From: an archaeon
GTDB lineage: Archaea; Hydrothermarchaeota; Hydrothermarchaeia; Hydrothermarchaeales; JALUUU01
Assembly: GCA_027021185.1 (NCBI GenBank)
Contig: JALUUU010000070.1
Location: 1 to 13,960, forward strand
DNA length: 13,960 bases
Reading direction: 5' to 3'
Shown: piece after piece, positions 1 through 6,445 of the stretch
How positions within the stretch are numbered: position 1 is the first letter of the stretch
How the letters are laid out: every line of letters starts with the position of its first letter
The notes under the pieces: generated by a model
What the model was told of the DNA's origin: nothing
Seen by the model: only the letters and a program-made list of their open reading frames with translations
The model's database searches: none
Program-made: the position numbers and the translations under genes

Positions 1-491
1 TTATCATCCAGAAACCCCTTAGCTTTTTTGGCAGTTTCTCTTACAAAATCAGGAATCTCCAGCACGCCAAAGTTCCTAAGCTGCTTCAGGGTCTTTTTGT
101 CTTCGTAGATGAGGAGATCCAGAGAAGGCTCTATTCTGATCAAACCAGCGACCACGGCATATTCCGGCTTTTCCAGGGCCGTTTTGGCTGTTTCAAGGCG
201 CTCTAGGGCGGTAGAAATAATCATCTCGTTTATCTTTGTGGGGAGGGTTTCTTCTTTTTGCAGCTTTCTCAGGATTTTCTCAGCCCTCTCAATCCTTTCT
301 TTCTCCGGAATGGACTCATCCGTAAGGGCACCGGCGGCATCCTCCACAATAGAACGTATGTCGTCGCTAATATCTTCGAACCCCAACCCCATGTTTTTTA
401 AGACTTCTCTCGTTAACTTGTTTTTCTTTATAAAAACCCTGATATTCTTAGCTATGATGTTAAGCTCCTTGGTAATACCTGTGGCATTCAT
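1..491 (-). CDS. Hypothetical helical protein, N-terminal 163 residues (3' end outside window)
   Basis: The minus strand is open from an ATG at 489-491 to the left edge, giving 163 codons. An in-frame TAG lies nine codons upstream of the ATG, so this start is well bounded. The protein begins MNATGITKELNIIAKNIRVF and is rich in Lys, Glu, Ile and Leu with almost no glycine after residue 60, which suggests a mostly alpha-helical soluble protein. There is no signal peptide, membrane segment or cysteine motif. I do not recognise the family. No convincing Shine-Dalgarno precedes the ATG, but a TATA-like box at 519-528 sits where it would give a leader of only a few bases, so the mRNA may be nearly leaderless. 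The gene diverges from the AAA+/VWA/chaperonin operon and probably shares that box. That hints at co-regulation but does not establish a common function. Confidence 0.7.
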   Translation of the reverse strand, partial: MNATGITKELNIIAKNIRVFIKKNKLTREVLKNMGLGFEDISDDIRSIVEDAAGALTDESIPEKERIERAEKILRKLQKEETLPTKINEMIISTALERLETAKTALEKPEYAVVAGLIRIEPSLDLLIYEDKKTLKQLRNFGVLEIPDFVRETAKKAKGFLDD

Positions 492-515
492 AATAATTCC
501 CAGGTGACGTATAGG

Positions 516-531
516 CTAAAATATTTATTGG
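516..531. promoter_or_regulatory. AT-rich box, possible shared divergent TATA element
   Basis: The stretch ctaaaatatttattgg is the only strong AT-rich element between the two divergent genes. On the plus strand, transcription about 26 bases past its centre would begin near 549 and leave about 20 bases carrying the Shine-Dalgarno GGAGGTG (559-565) before the AAA+ gene. On the minus strand the same box predicts a start near 497, six bases before the ATG at 491. The box reads as TATA-like in both directions. Positions are inferred from usual archaeal spacing. Confidence 0.45.
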
Positions 532-567
532 TGAAAAAAATACTTGACATGTTCCCATGGAGGTGTG

Positions 568-1392
568 ATGGTGAGCGATAAAGAGGCAAAGACCCTGAAG
601 ATCGAGGAGTACGTGATTGAGGAAGAGCCTTATTATTTGCCAGTAGGTAATGAAATTGAGGTGTTTGAGGCGGCCTATAAAAACAAAATGCACGTCATGT
701 TCAAAGGGCCAACGGGCTGTGGTAAAACCAGATTCGTCCAATACATGGCTTGGCGGCTGGGCAGACCCCTGGTCACCGTTGCTTGTCACGATGACTTAAC
801 GGCCAGTGATCTAGTAGGACGCTATATCGTTAAAGGGGGTGAAGTTGTCTGGATCGATGGTCCCTTGACCAAGGCTGTTAAGGTGGGGGCCATATGTTAC
901 CTTGACGAGATAGTGGAGGCCCGCAAGGATACCACAGTGGTTATCCACCCGCTGACAGACGACAGGAGGGTGCTGCCCATTGAGAAAAGAGGGGAGATAA
1001 TAAAGGCACCAGACGAGTTCATGCTCGTCATATCTTATAACCCGGGTTATCAGAGCGTCTTAAAAGACCTTAAACACAGCACCAGGCAGAGATTCGTTAG
1101 TATGGATTTCGACTTCCCGCCCAAGGAGCTGGAGCGGGATATAATCGTTCACGAAAGTGGCTTGGAACCAGAGGTGGCCGACGACCTTGTTAAGCTAGGG
1201 GAGAAAATCCGGAACCTGAAGGATAAAGGTCTTGAAGAAGGCCCCGGGACAAGGCTGTTGATTTATGCTGGCCAGCTCATAAAGGCCGGGATAGATCCCA
1301 GGGTCGCCTGTGAGGTGGCTCTCACTAATCCAGTAACCGACGATAAAGAAATGCAGATAGCTATCCGTGAACTCATATCCACGGTTATGTGA
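568..1392 (+). CDS. CbbQ/NirQ/NorQ-type MoxR AAA+ ATPase
   Basis: This 274-residue protein is a MoxR-class AAA+ ATPase of the CbbQ/NirQ/NorQ branch, whose hexamers remodel or activate enzymes together with a VWA partner. Walker A is GPTGCGKT (residues 47-54), preceded by the family's PYYLPVGNE start. Walker B is ICYLDE (109-114). The segment CHDDLTASDLVGRY (73-86), a sensor-like SYNPGY and HSTRQRF follow in the expected order, and the C-terminal 60 residues fit the CbbQ C-terminal domain. Length is normal for the family. The start could be ATG 568 or GTG 571; GGAGGTG at 559-565 is slightly better spaced for GTG 571. An upstream in-frame TTG at 544 would precede the Shine-Dalgarno and is unlikely. 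The VWA partner begins 6 bases after the stop. I am sure of the family, but the client enzyme cannot be read from the sequence. Confidence 0.95.
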   Translation: MVSDKEAKTLKIEEYVIEEEPYYLPVGNEIEVFEAAYKNKMHVMFKGPTGCGKTRFVQYMAWRLGRPLVTVACHDDLTASDLVGRYIVKGGEVVWIDGPLTKAVKVGAICYLDEIVEARKDTTVVIHPLTDDRRVLPIEKRGEIIKAPDEFMLVISYNPGYQSVLKDLKHSTRQRFVSMDFDFPPKELERDIIVHESGLEPEVADDLVKLGEKIRNLKDKGLEEGPGTRLLIYAGQLIKAGIDPRVACEVALTNPVTDDKEMQIAIRELISTVM

Positions 1393-1398
1393 GGTACC

Positions 1399-3747
1399 AT
1401 GGCCAGCGATGAAGAAGTAAGAGAAGAGCTAGTTAAAATCCTTGGACAGCTCTCTTTCGGAGAAGACGTTATCGTACAGAGATACACGGGAACTCATTAC
1501 GCAAAAGGAACCCACAGCATCGATGAGGCGACCCCGGGTCTAACAACCCTGGGGGAGGATGTGCTGGCAGAGGTCTATAAGCTTGGAAAGCGGCTTGCCA
1601 AGCGAGACCCAGAGATGGCGTTTTATTATTTCAAAACAGCACCCGAGGCCATTAAGCACTTTAGCTTCGAGGACATGACTAAGTGGGTTGAGAGGGGTAT
1701 AGAGCTATACGAAAGCTATGGTGTAGTACCAGCGAGGAATTTCTTCAAAGGCATAACCAGGGAGCTCATTGATGAAATACGCACTGTGGGTCTGCGCCTC
1801 GAGGATGTTGAAAACATACTACGTATTTACGTAAACGGGCTAAGCGCAGGCAGGCTCCAGATTGTTGGAAGTGAAGAGACCTTCAGCGACACTAGGCGGA
1901 TATTTCTCCCTGAAATGATCCACGAGTTCTCTGACAGGGAAAACAATTTTAAGGTATACAAGGTCATCGCCGCCCACAAATATGCCCAAATGCGTTACCG
2001 CAGTCTTGAGCCTGTTCTCCGGAAAATACCTGAGGTCGTGGATGAGCTTCAGGACAAATATGGAAAAACATTCATAGAAGGGGTCAGTGACTTAGAGAAC
2101 TTCTTCAATCTTTTCCCAGACAGAGACCTTGCCCTTAAAATCTATGAGATCGTAGAGAACACTAGGGTGGAGCACTACCTGACAAAAGAGTTCAAAGGCC
2201 TGGCCAAGGATATGGAGTTCATAAAAAACTCTCTTTTATCCAGGCAGCCTCCCAAGGAGGCAACTGACAAGGACCTGGCTCTTTGGGGGCTGCAGTACTG
2301 GCTGTTAACAGGGGAGTCACCCGAATTGGCCGGTAAAGTAGGGGACCTTGTAGAGAAGTGCTACTCGAAGGTAGTGAAAAAGCTTGAAGGGCGCCCCAGC
2401 GTTGAGGACTCTCTGGTCCTTACAGCCGGGATCTATGATATCCTGGAGGAGCTGGGCGGAGTGTACACTAGCGTACCTAGCGTTATATACAGGGGCATGA
2501 TAAAGCCTGAGAGAGTTACCATCGCCCTGAGAGAGACTGAAGAGGAACTGAAGAACGCCCTCCGGGAGATATACGAGATCACAGGGGTCATCCCCAGCCA
2601 CGATCTCCTCGAGGAGAAGGTCAAGGAGATCAAAGGCGAGCTCTCCATGATGAAGGCCGAGGACGCCGAGGAACTCCTCATGAAGCTTGGAGTTAAGCTT
2701 CCGGACGAGCTGATGGATGAGATAATAGAGGAACTAGAGAAACGCCTGGGAGAGCTCGGAGAGCTAGACTCCAGCATGTTTGTCAAGGTGCTGGAAAACA
2801 CTGGGAGGCTGATAAGGGCCCAGATAGGTGCTCCTCCCACGACTTTCCAGGTTGAGCTCACCGAGGAAGATAAGAGAGGAGCTATCCTCTACGATGAATG
2901 GGATCACGAGGCAGGGAGTTACAGGGCGGCTTGGTGTGCCCTAAGAGAGAAACTCGTGGAGCGCAGATCCGACAAGTTTGTAGATAAAACCCTTGAGAAG
3001 TACGCTGGGATGGTTTCCCTGCTCAGGCGGCAGTTCGAGATGTTGCGTCCCGAGCACAGAAAGCTCAAAAGGCAAAAGGAGGGCGAGGAAATTGACCTTG
3101 ACGCCGTTATTGAGGCTAGGGCAGATATACATGCAGGGATCCAGCCCTCAGAAGACCTCTACATCAAGATAGACAAGAGAGAACGCGATATAGCTGTTGC
3201 TTTTCTTGTGGACATGAGCGGCTCCACCACAGGGTGGGTCATAGAGACGGAGAAAGAGGCTCTTGTGCTGATGTGTGAGGCCCTTGAAGAGCTGGAGGAC
3301 AAGTACGCTATTTTCGGTTTCTCCGGGAGAACGAGGAAACAATGCGACTTCTACATCGTCAAACGCTTTGACGAGGACTATAACGACGATGTGAAGCAGC
3401 GTATCGCCGGCATGGACGCCTTCGACTATACAAGAATGGGTGCGCCCATTCGCCATCTAACCAAGATAATGGAGGACGTCAAGGCAAGGACGAAAATAAT
3501 GATAATCCTGAGCGATGGCAAACCAGAGGATTTCGATGAATACAAGGGGGAGCACGGAATAGAGGATACGAGAAAGGCCCTAATAGAGGCCAAGCAAAAG
3601 CTCATAAAACCCTTCTGCATCACCATAGATGTGGAAGCCCGCGACTACATTCAGCATATGTATGGGGAAGTCAGCTACATCATAGTGGACAATGTGGAGA
3701 AGCTTCCCAGAAAGTTGCCTGAGATATACAGGAAGCTCACTACATAG
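1399..3747 (+). CDS. CbbO/NorD-type VWA-domain protein, partner of the AAA+ ATPase
   Basis: A 782-residue protein whose C-terminal 180 residues form a von Willebrand factor A domain. The MIDAS metal site is complete: D605-M-S607-G-S609, T678 in DYTRMGAP, and D706 in ILSDGKP. The long N-terminal part (about 1-560) is charged and probably helical, as in CbbO and NorD. In the Rubisco activase system CbbQ-CbbO, the VWA subunit sits on the AAA+ ring and uses the MIDAS to bind the client. NorD plays a similar part for nitric oxide reductase. The motif ADIHAGIQPSEDLYIK just before the VWA domain is typical of this group. No signal peptide or membrane segment is visible, so a cytoplasmic role is likely. 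The gene lies 6 bases after the ATPase and 3 bases before the chaperonin-like gene, so the three are probably one transcript. The family is clear and the client unknown. Confidence 0.93.
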   Translation: MASDEEVREELVKILGQLSFGEDVIVQRYTGTHYAKGTHSIDEATPGLTTLGEDVLAEVYKLGKRLAKRDPEMAFYYFKTAPEAIKHFSFEDMTKWVERGIELYESYGVVPARNFFKGITRELIDEIRTVGLRLEDVENILRIYVNGLSAGRLQIVGSEETFSDTRRIFLPEMIHEFSDRENNFKVYKVIAAHKYAQMRYRSLEPVLRKIPEVVDELQDKYGKTFIEGVSDLENFFNLFPDRDLALKIYEIVENTRVEHYLTKEFKGLAKDMEFIKNSLLSRQPPKEATDKDLALWGLQYWLLTGESPELAGKVGDLVEKCYSKVVKKLEGRPSVEDSLVLTAGIYDILEELGGVYTSVPSVIYRGMIKPERVTIALRETEEELKNALREIYEITGVIPSHDLLEEKVKEIKGELSMMKAEDAEELLMKLGVKLPDELMDEIIEELEKRLGELGELDSSMFVKVLENTGRLIRAQIGAPPTTFQVELTEEDKRGAILYDEWDHEAGSYRAAWCALREKLVERRSDKFVDKTLEKYAGMVSLLRRQFEMLRPEHRKLKRQKEGEEIDLDAVIEARADIHAGIQPSEDLYIKIDKRERDIAVAFLVDMSGSTTGWVIETEKEALVLMCEALEELEDKYAIFGFSGRTRKQCDFYIVKRFDEDYNDDVKQRIAGMDAFDYTRMGAPIRHLTKIMEDVKARTKIMIILSDGKPEDFDEYKGEHGIEDTRKALIEAKQKLIKPFCITIDVEARDYIQHMYGEVSYIIVDNVEKLPRKLPEIYRKLTT

Positions 3748-3750
3748 GGG

Positions 3751-5394
3751 ATGGAGATGAAGATTCCGCAGCCCGTTTCAGAGGACCGGATTAAGGGAAA
3801 AAGCGCCATTCTGGGAAACATCATGGCCGTCAGAGTGGTGGCAGAGACTCTGAAGACGACCCTGGGTCCGAAGGGCATGGATAAGATGATCCTCACAGGA
3901 TCCAAGGAAGTTGCCATCACCGACCGCGGAGCCTCTATCCTATCCCTGATTGATATCCGGCATCCCGCCGCCAGAATGCTGGTTGAGGCAGCTAAGGCAC
4001 AGGACACTGAGACAGGTGACGGCACAACAAGCGTAGTTGTCCTTGCCGGAGAGCTTTTGAAAAAAGCCGAGGAACTCCTTATCCAGGGCCTTCATCCTGC
4101 CACAATAGTGGAGGGGTATAGGATAGCACTGGAAGAGGTTAAGAGGTATCTTGAAGAAGCCTCTCTGCCGGTGGAAGACGGAATGCTGCTGGATCTTGCG
4201 ACAACCATGCTGATGGGCAAAGTGGGGGAGGACGAAGCCAGATATCTTGCAAAGATAGCGGTTGATGCCGTGAGGATAGCCGGGGATAAGGATAACGTTA
4301 AGGTTCTGCATCGACCCGGTGGAAGCGTAAAGGACACCCACCTGGTGAGGGGGATGATTATTGACCTGGGCAAGCGCGTTCATCCATCTATGCCCAAGAG
4401 GGTTGAGGGAGCCAGGATTCTGCTCGTGGATACCGAGTTCGCTGTACATGACGTGAACAATGCGAAGGTAGAGCTTATGGATCCTGCGAGGATGAGGGCT
4501 TTCAAAGAGTACAAGAGCAAGGTTCTCAGGGTCGCCGTGAACATGATAAAGGCATCCGGGGCCAATGTTGTGCTGTGTCAGAAAAACATCGAGGATCTTG
4601 CAATGTTTTTCCTAGCCCAGGAGGGCATCCTCGGGGTGAGGGACGTTGAAAAGGATGTCCTGGAGCTGCTCGCTAAGGCCACGGGGGGGAGGATAGTAAG
4701 CAATGTTAGGGACATAGATCCCGGGTCCCTGGGATATGCCGCCTTGGTGGAGGAGGGCAAAATCGGCCTGGAGGAAATTATGTACGTCACCGGATGCAGG
4801 AATCCTAAGGCGGCGGCAATCCTCGTTAGAGGGGGGTCTGAAAACACCGCCCTTGAGGTAAGCAAGAGACTTGAGAGCCTGATATCCACTTTAGAGCGGG
4901 TATTGAGGGATAAGAGATGCCTTCCGGGAGGAGGAGCATGCGAGGTTGAGCTGGCGCGGAGGCTGCGGACCTTCGCTCCCTCAGTAAAGGGCAAGCCTCA
5001 GCTGGCCGTCTTTGCCTTTGCGGATGCTTTAGAGGTCATCCCCCGTTACCTCGCCGCCAACGCAGGAATAGATCCCCTAATCTTGCTGCCAAGGCTCCGG
5101 GCTAAGCACGAGGCCGGAGGAGTTTCTTATGGCCTGGACCTGCGGGACAGGGAGGTTAAGGATGTCCGAAAAACTGGTATCTTGGAGTCCTTGCCGGCGA
5201 AAAAACACGCTATTATCTCGGCAAGTGAGCTGGCAGAGATGATCCTGAAAATAGATGAAGTACTCTTTGCCAGAGGATTAGAGAAGGAAAGTCCGGCTCC
5301 ACAGCCGTCTGTTCAAGCCCCATCCACACCTCCTGAGGCCATGGATTTCCCGGCTAAAGGCGGTAAAATCGACTTCAAGCAGCTGATGATGTGA
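3751..5394 (+). CDS. Divergent group II chaperonin (thermosome-like), catalytic aspartates apparently lost
   Basis: At 547 residues this is a full-length Cpn60/TCP-1 family protein with equatorial, intermediate and apical domains. Recognisable blocks are TTLGPKGMDKM (36-46), GDGTT (89-93), the apical HPSMPKRVEGA (211-221), SGANVVLCQKNIEDLA (269-284), GCRNPKAAAILVRGG (348-362) and PGGGACEVEL (392-401). Two ATPase positions differ from the family. The usual TNDGAT motif reads TDRGAS (57-62), putting Arg59 where the conserved Asp sits. The Asp that activates water, normally about 19 residues before the GGGA motif, aligns with Ser376. Both alignments are gap-free on either side. I infer that ATP may bind but is probably not hydrolysed normally. 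The usual Gly/Met-rich C-terminus is replaced by a Pro-rich stretch and a short basic/hydrophobic end. It is probably a specialised paralogue; the main thermosome would be encoded elsewhere. ATG 3757 is an alternative start. Confidence 0.92.
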   Translation: MEMKIPQPVSEDRIKGKSAILGNIMAVRVVAETLKTTLGPKGMDKMILTGSKEVAITDRGASILSLIDIRHPAARMLVEAAKAQDTETGDGTTSVVVLAGELLKKAEELLIQGLHPATIVEGYRIALEEVKRYLEEASLPVEDGMLLDLATTMLMGKVGEDEARYLAKIAVDAVRIAGDKDNVKVLHRPGGSVKDTHLVRGMIIDLGKRVHPSMPKRVEGARILLVDTEFAVHDVNNAKVELMDPARMRAFKEYKSKVLRVAVNMIKASGANVVLCQKNIEDLAMFFLAQEGILGVRDVEKDVLELLAKATGGRIVSNVRDIDPGSLGYAALVEEGKIGLEEIMYVTGCRNPKAAAILVRGGSENTALEVSKRLESLISTLERVLRDKRCLPGGGACEVELARRLRTFAPSVKGKPQLAVFAFADALEVIPRYLAANAGIDPLILLPRLRAKHEAGGVSYGLDLRDREVKDVRKTGILESLPAKKHAIISASELAEMILKIDEVLFARGLEKESPAPQPSVQAPSTPPEAMDFPAKGGKIDFKQLMM

Positions 5395-5414
5395 GCATGC
5401 GGTAATGAGGATGT

Positions 5415-5430
5415 CTTTAATTTTTTAATT
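5415..5430 (+). terminator. T-rich tract, possible terminator of the chaperonin operon
   Basis: The tract ctttaattttttaatt lies about 20 bases after the chaperonin-like stop codon. Archaeal RNA polymerase commonly terminates at runs of T in the non-template strand, and no other T-run is closer. It has no associated hairpin. It also overlaps the stop codon of the small gene on the opposite strand, so part of the AT content may reflect that gene. Confidence 0.4.
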
Positions 5431-5538
5431 CGGTTCCTCAACTAGTTTCTCCAGCTCTTTAATCCTCTCGTTTATCCATGTCCATTTCTCTACGAAGGTT
5501 AATTCCTCCCACCTTTTAGGTTTTTTAAGGCTCTGCAT
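5425..5538 (-). CDS. Probable 37-residue small protein
   Basis: The minus strand encodes 37 residues from ATG 5538 to TAA 5425, beginning MQSLKKPKRWEELTFVEKWT and ending in a run rich in Glu, Lys and Leu. I do not recognise it. Three things support a real gene: a Shine-Dalgarno GAGG (complement of 5545-5548) six bases before the ATG, a TATA-like box (complement of 5572-5578) at the right distance upstream, and a composition typical of a soluble helical peptide with three tryptophans. It is convergent with the chaperonin-like gene and lies alone. It could instead be a chance ORF or part of a small RNA. Conservation in relatives would decide. Confidence 0.5.
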   Translation of the reverse strand: MQSLKKPKRWEELTFVEKWTWINERIKELEKLVEEPN

Positions 5539-5571
5539 AGAAATCCTCTAATTCTGACCCTCCCGGAAAGG

Positions 5572-5585
5572 TATAAAAGCTTTAT
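5572..5585. promoter_or_regulatory. TATA-like box with AAAGCTTT palindrome
   Basis: The sequence TATAAAAGCTTTAT contains a perfect 8-base palindrome AAAGCTTT at 5576-5583. Read on the minus strand it gives TTTTATA, placed to start transcription near 5549, 11 bases before the small gene. Read on the plus strand the TATAAAAG would start RNA near 5600, a long way upstream of the thioredoxin-like gene. The minus-strand role is the better supported one. Confidence 0.4.
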
Positions 5586-5617
5586 TTTTCCAGGTTTGAA
5601 ACGTATCATGGAAAATT

Positions 5618-5632
5618 CCTCTCAAGGAGAGG
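5618..5632. promoter_or_regulatory. Small inverted repeat, possible operator
   Basis: CCTCTC (5618-5623) and GAGAGG (5627-5632) form a perfect 6-base inverted repeat around the 3-base centre AAG. It sits about 15 bases before the TATA-like box of the thioredoxin-like gene. It could be a protein-binding site next to the basal promoter. As an RNA hairpin it would matter only if transcription started upstream. An inverted repeat this short can arise by chance. Confidence 0.25.
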
Positions 5633-5644
5633 GTTATCCAGAGG

Positions 5645-5698
5645 GGTTTATAAGAAAACTTTTTATGATTAATTTTCTACTGTAAGAGCAGGAGGGAG
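5645..5698 (+). promoter_or_regulatory. Promoter and Shine-Dalgarno of the thioredoxin-like/FKBP operon
   Basis: A TATA-like TTTATAAG (5647-5654) and a second AT-rich box CTTTTTATGATT (5659-5670) precede the operon. Either would start RNA 15-30 bases before the ATG at 5705. The Shine-Dalgarno GGAGGGAG (5691-5698) is one of the strongest in the window and lies six bases before that ATG, which fixes the start. Confidence 0.55.
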
Positions 5699-5704
5699 AT
5701 AACC

Positions 5705-6088
5705 ATGGACGGCATCAGAGAGATCGAGGAATTCCTGGGGAAGAGTCTTAGGGGGAAACCCAGTTTTGTCTACTTTAAAGGCGTGTCAACGGAGTCCATG
5801 GGGATGAGTCAAATAGTAAAAGGCATCCTGGAGAGGCGCCATGATATCAAGCTCAACTTGAATATAGAGGAGATAGATATCTATGGAGGAGACAGGTATC
5901 GCTCAGAAAAGGCGGGTGAGCTCTGCAGGGGTTACGGGGCGGCCATAGGTACAAAGAAGGCCCCTCTCATCGTGGCCTTTGATCCTGAGGGCAGGATCCA
6001 TAAGACTGCTAGCTTAGAAACCCTCCAGAAACCTTATCAGGGCGCAGTGGAGGCTTTATTGGAGGAGCTCCTGCACATGGGGGGTTAG
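5705..6088 (+). CDS. Thioredoxin-fold-like protein lacking CxxC
   Basis: A 127-residue cytoplasmic protein with no signal peptide. The order of elements suggests a thioredoxin fold: strand PSFVYFKG (19-26), a helix, strand LNIEEIDIYGG (52-62), a helix ending ELCRGYGAAIG (72-82), then KKAPLIVAFDPEGRI (84-98), in which A86-P87 matches the cis-proline before the third strand. At the place of the usual CxxC after strand one there is STESM, so a redox thioredoxin activity is not expected. The only cysteine is C74. The gene starts an operon and is 3 bases from the FKBP gene, which hints at a folding or binding role. The fold is inferred from pattern alone; the real family may be an uncharacterised archaeal one. 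Confidence 0.6.
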   Translation: MDGIREIEEFLGKSLRGKPSFVYFKGVSTESMGMSQIVKGILERRHDIKLNLNIEEIDIYGGDRYRSEKAGELCRGYGAAIGTKKAPLIVAFDPEGRIHKTASLETLQKPYQGAVEALLEELLHMGG

Positions 6089-6091
6089 GCC

Positions 6092-6445
6092 ATGCCCGGG
6101 GATGATGTGGTGGAAAACGGCGACACAGTCAAGGTCCACTACACCGGAAGCTGTGACGGCAGAGTCTTCGACACTACATATGAGGAGATTGCAAAGGAGG
6201 AGGGGATATTTGATAAGAGAAAGGATTACAACCCCATAGAGATCCTAGTTGGAGCGGGGGCTGTGGTCAAGGGCCTCGACGAGGCCCTGCCTGGTATGAG
6301 GCTAATGGAGGAGAGGGAAGTCGTGGTAAAGCCAGACAAAGGATTCAAAGACCCTAATCATCCGCTGTATGGTAAAACCCTGAACTTTAGGATAAAGGTC
6401 GTGGAAATATTCAAGGCCTATTACGACGTTAGGGTGTATGTTTAA
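6092..6445 (+). CDS. FKBP-type peptidyl-prolyl isomerase, short form without insert-in-flap domain
   Basis: A 117-residue FKBP that catalyses cis-trans isomerisation of prolyl peptide bonds. The core is clear: VKVHYTGSCDGRVFDTT (13-29), the archaeal loop EEIAKEEGIFDKRKDYNPIE (31-50), the substrate-pocket region VGAGAVVKGLDEALPGM (53-69), and the final strands PLYGKTLNFRIKVVEI (91-106). In many archaeal FKBPs and SlyD an insert-in-flap chaperone domain of about 45-60 residues separates the AYG-like turn from an NHPLAGK motif. Here GF (84-85) is followed almost directly by DPNHPLYGK (87-95), so that domain appears to be missing while the motif that usually follows it remains. Leu62 occupies the position usually held by Phe or Trp at the pocket floor. 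No signal peptide is present. The end overlaps the next gene by 8 bases. Confidence 0.92.
   Translation: MPGDDVVENGDTVKVHYTGSCDGRVFDTTYEEIAKEEGIFDKRKDYNPIEILVGAGAVVKGLDEALPGMRLMEEREVVVKPDKGFKDPNHPLYGKTLNFRIKVVEIFKAYYDVRVYV

Noticed and set aside
109..507. Plus-strand open frame over the left-edge region
   Set aside because: It is antisense to the better-composed minus-strand gene, is Ser/Phe/Ile-rich in the way shadow frames are, and its TTG/ATG-like start has no promoter or Shine-Dalgarno.
544..567. Upstream TTG start for the AAA+ gene
   Set aside because: It lies before the Shine-Dalgarno GGAGGTG, and the added residues (MTCSHGGV) encode that signal; family N-termini fit the downstream start.
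568..3747. Rubisco activation locus
   Set aside because: The CbbQ/CbbO names come from the Rubisco system, but no Rubisco gene is in the window and the same families serve other enzymes, so the client was left open.
3751..5394. Ordinary housekeeping thermosome subunit
   Set aside because: Overall domain layout fits, but the substitutions at the two catalytic Asp positions and the unusual tail argue for a specialised paralogue.
5608..5685. 25-codon plus-strand ORF before the thioredoxin-like gene
   Set aside because: It has no Shine-Dalgarno, overlaps the likely TATA boxes of the next gene, and its sequence (MENSSQGEGYPEGF...) shows no feature of a real protein.
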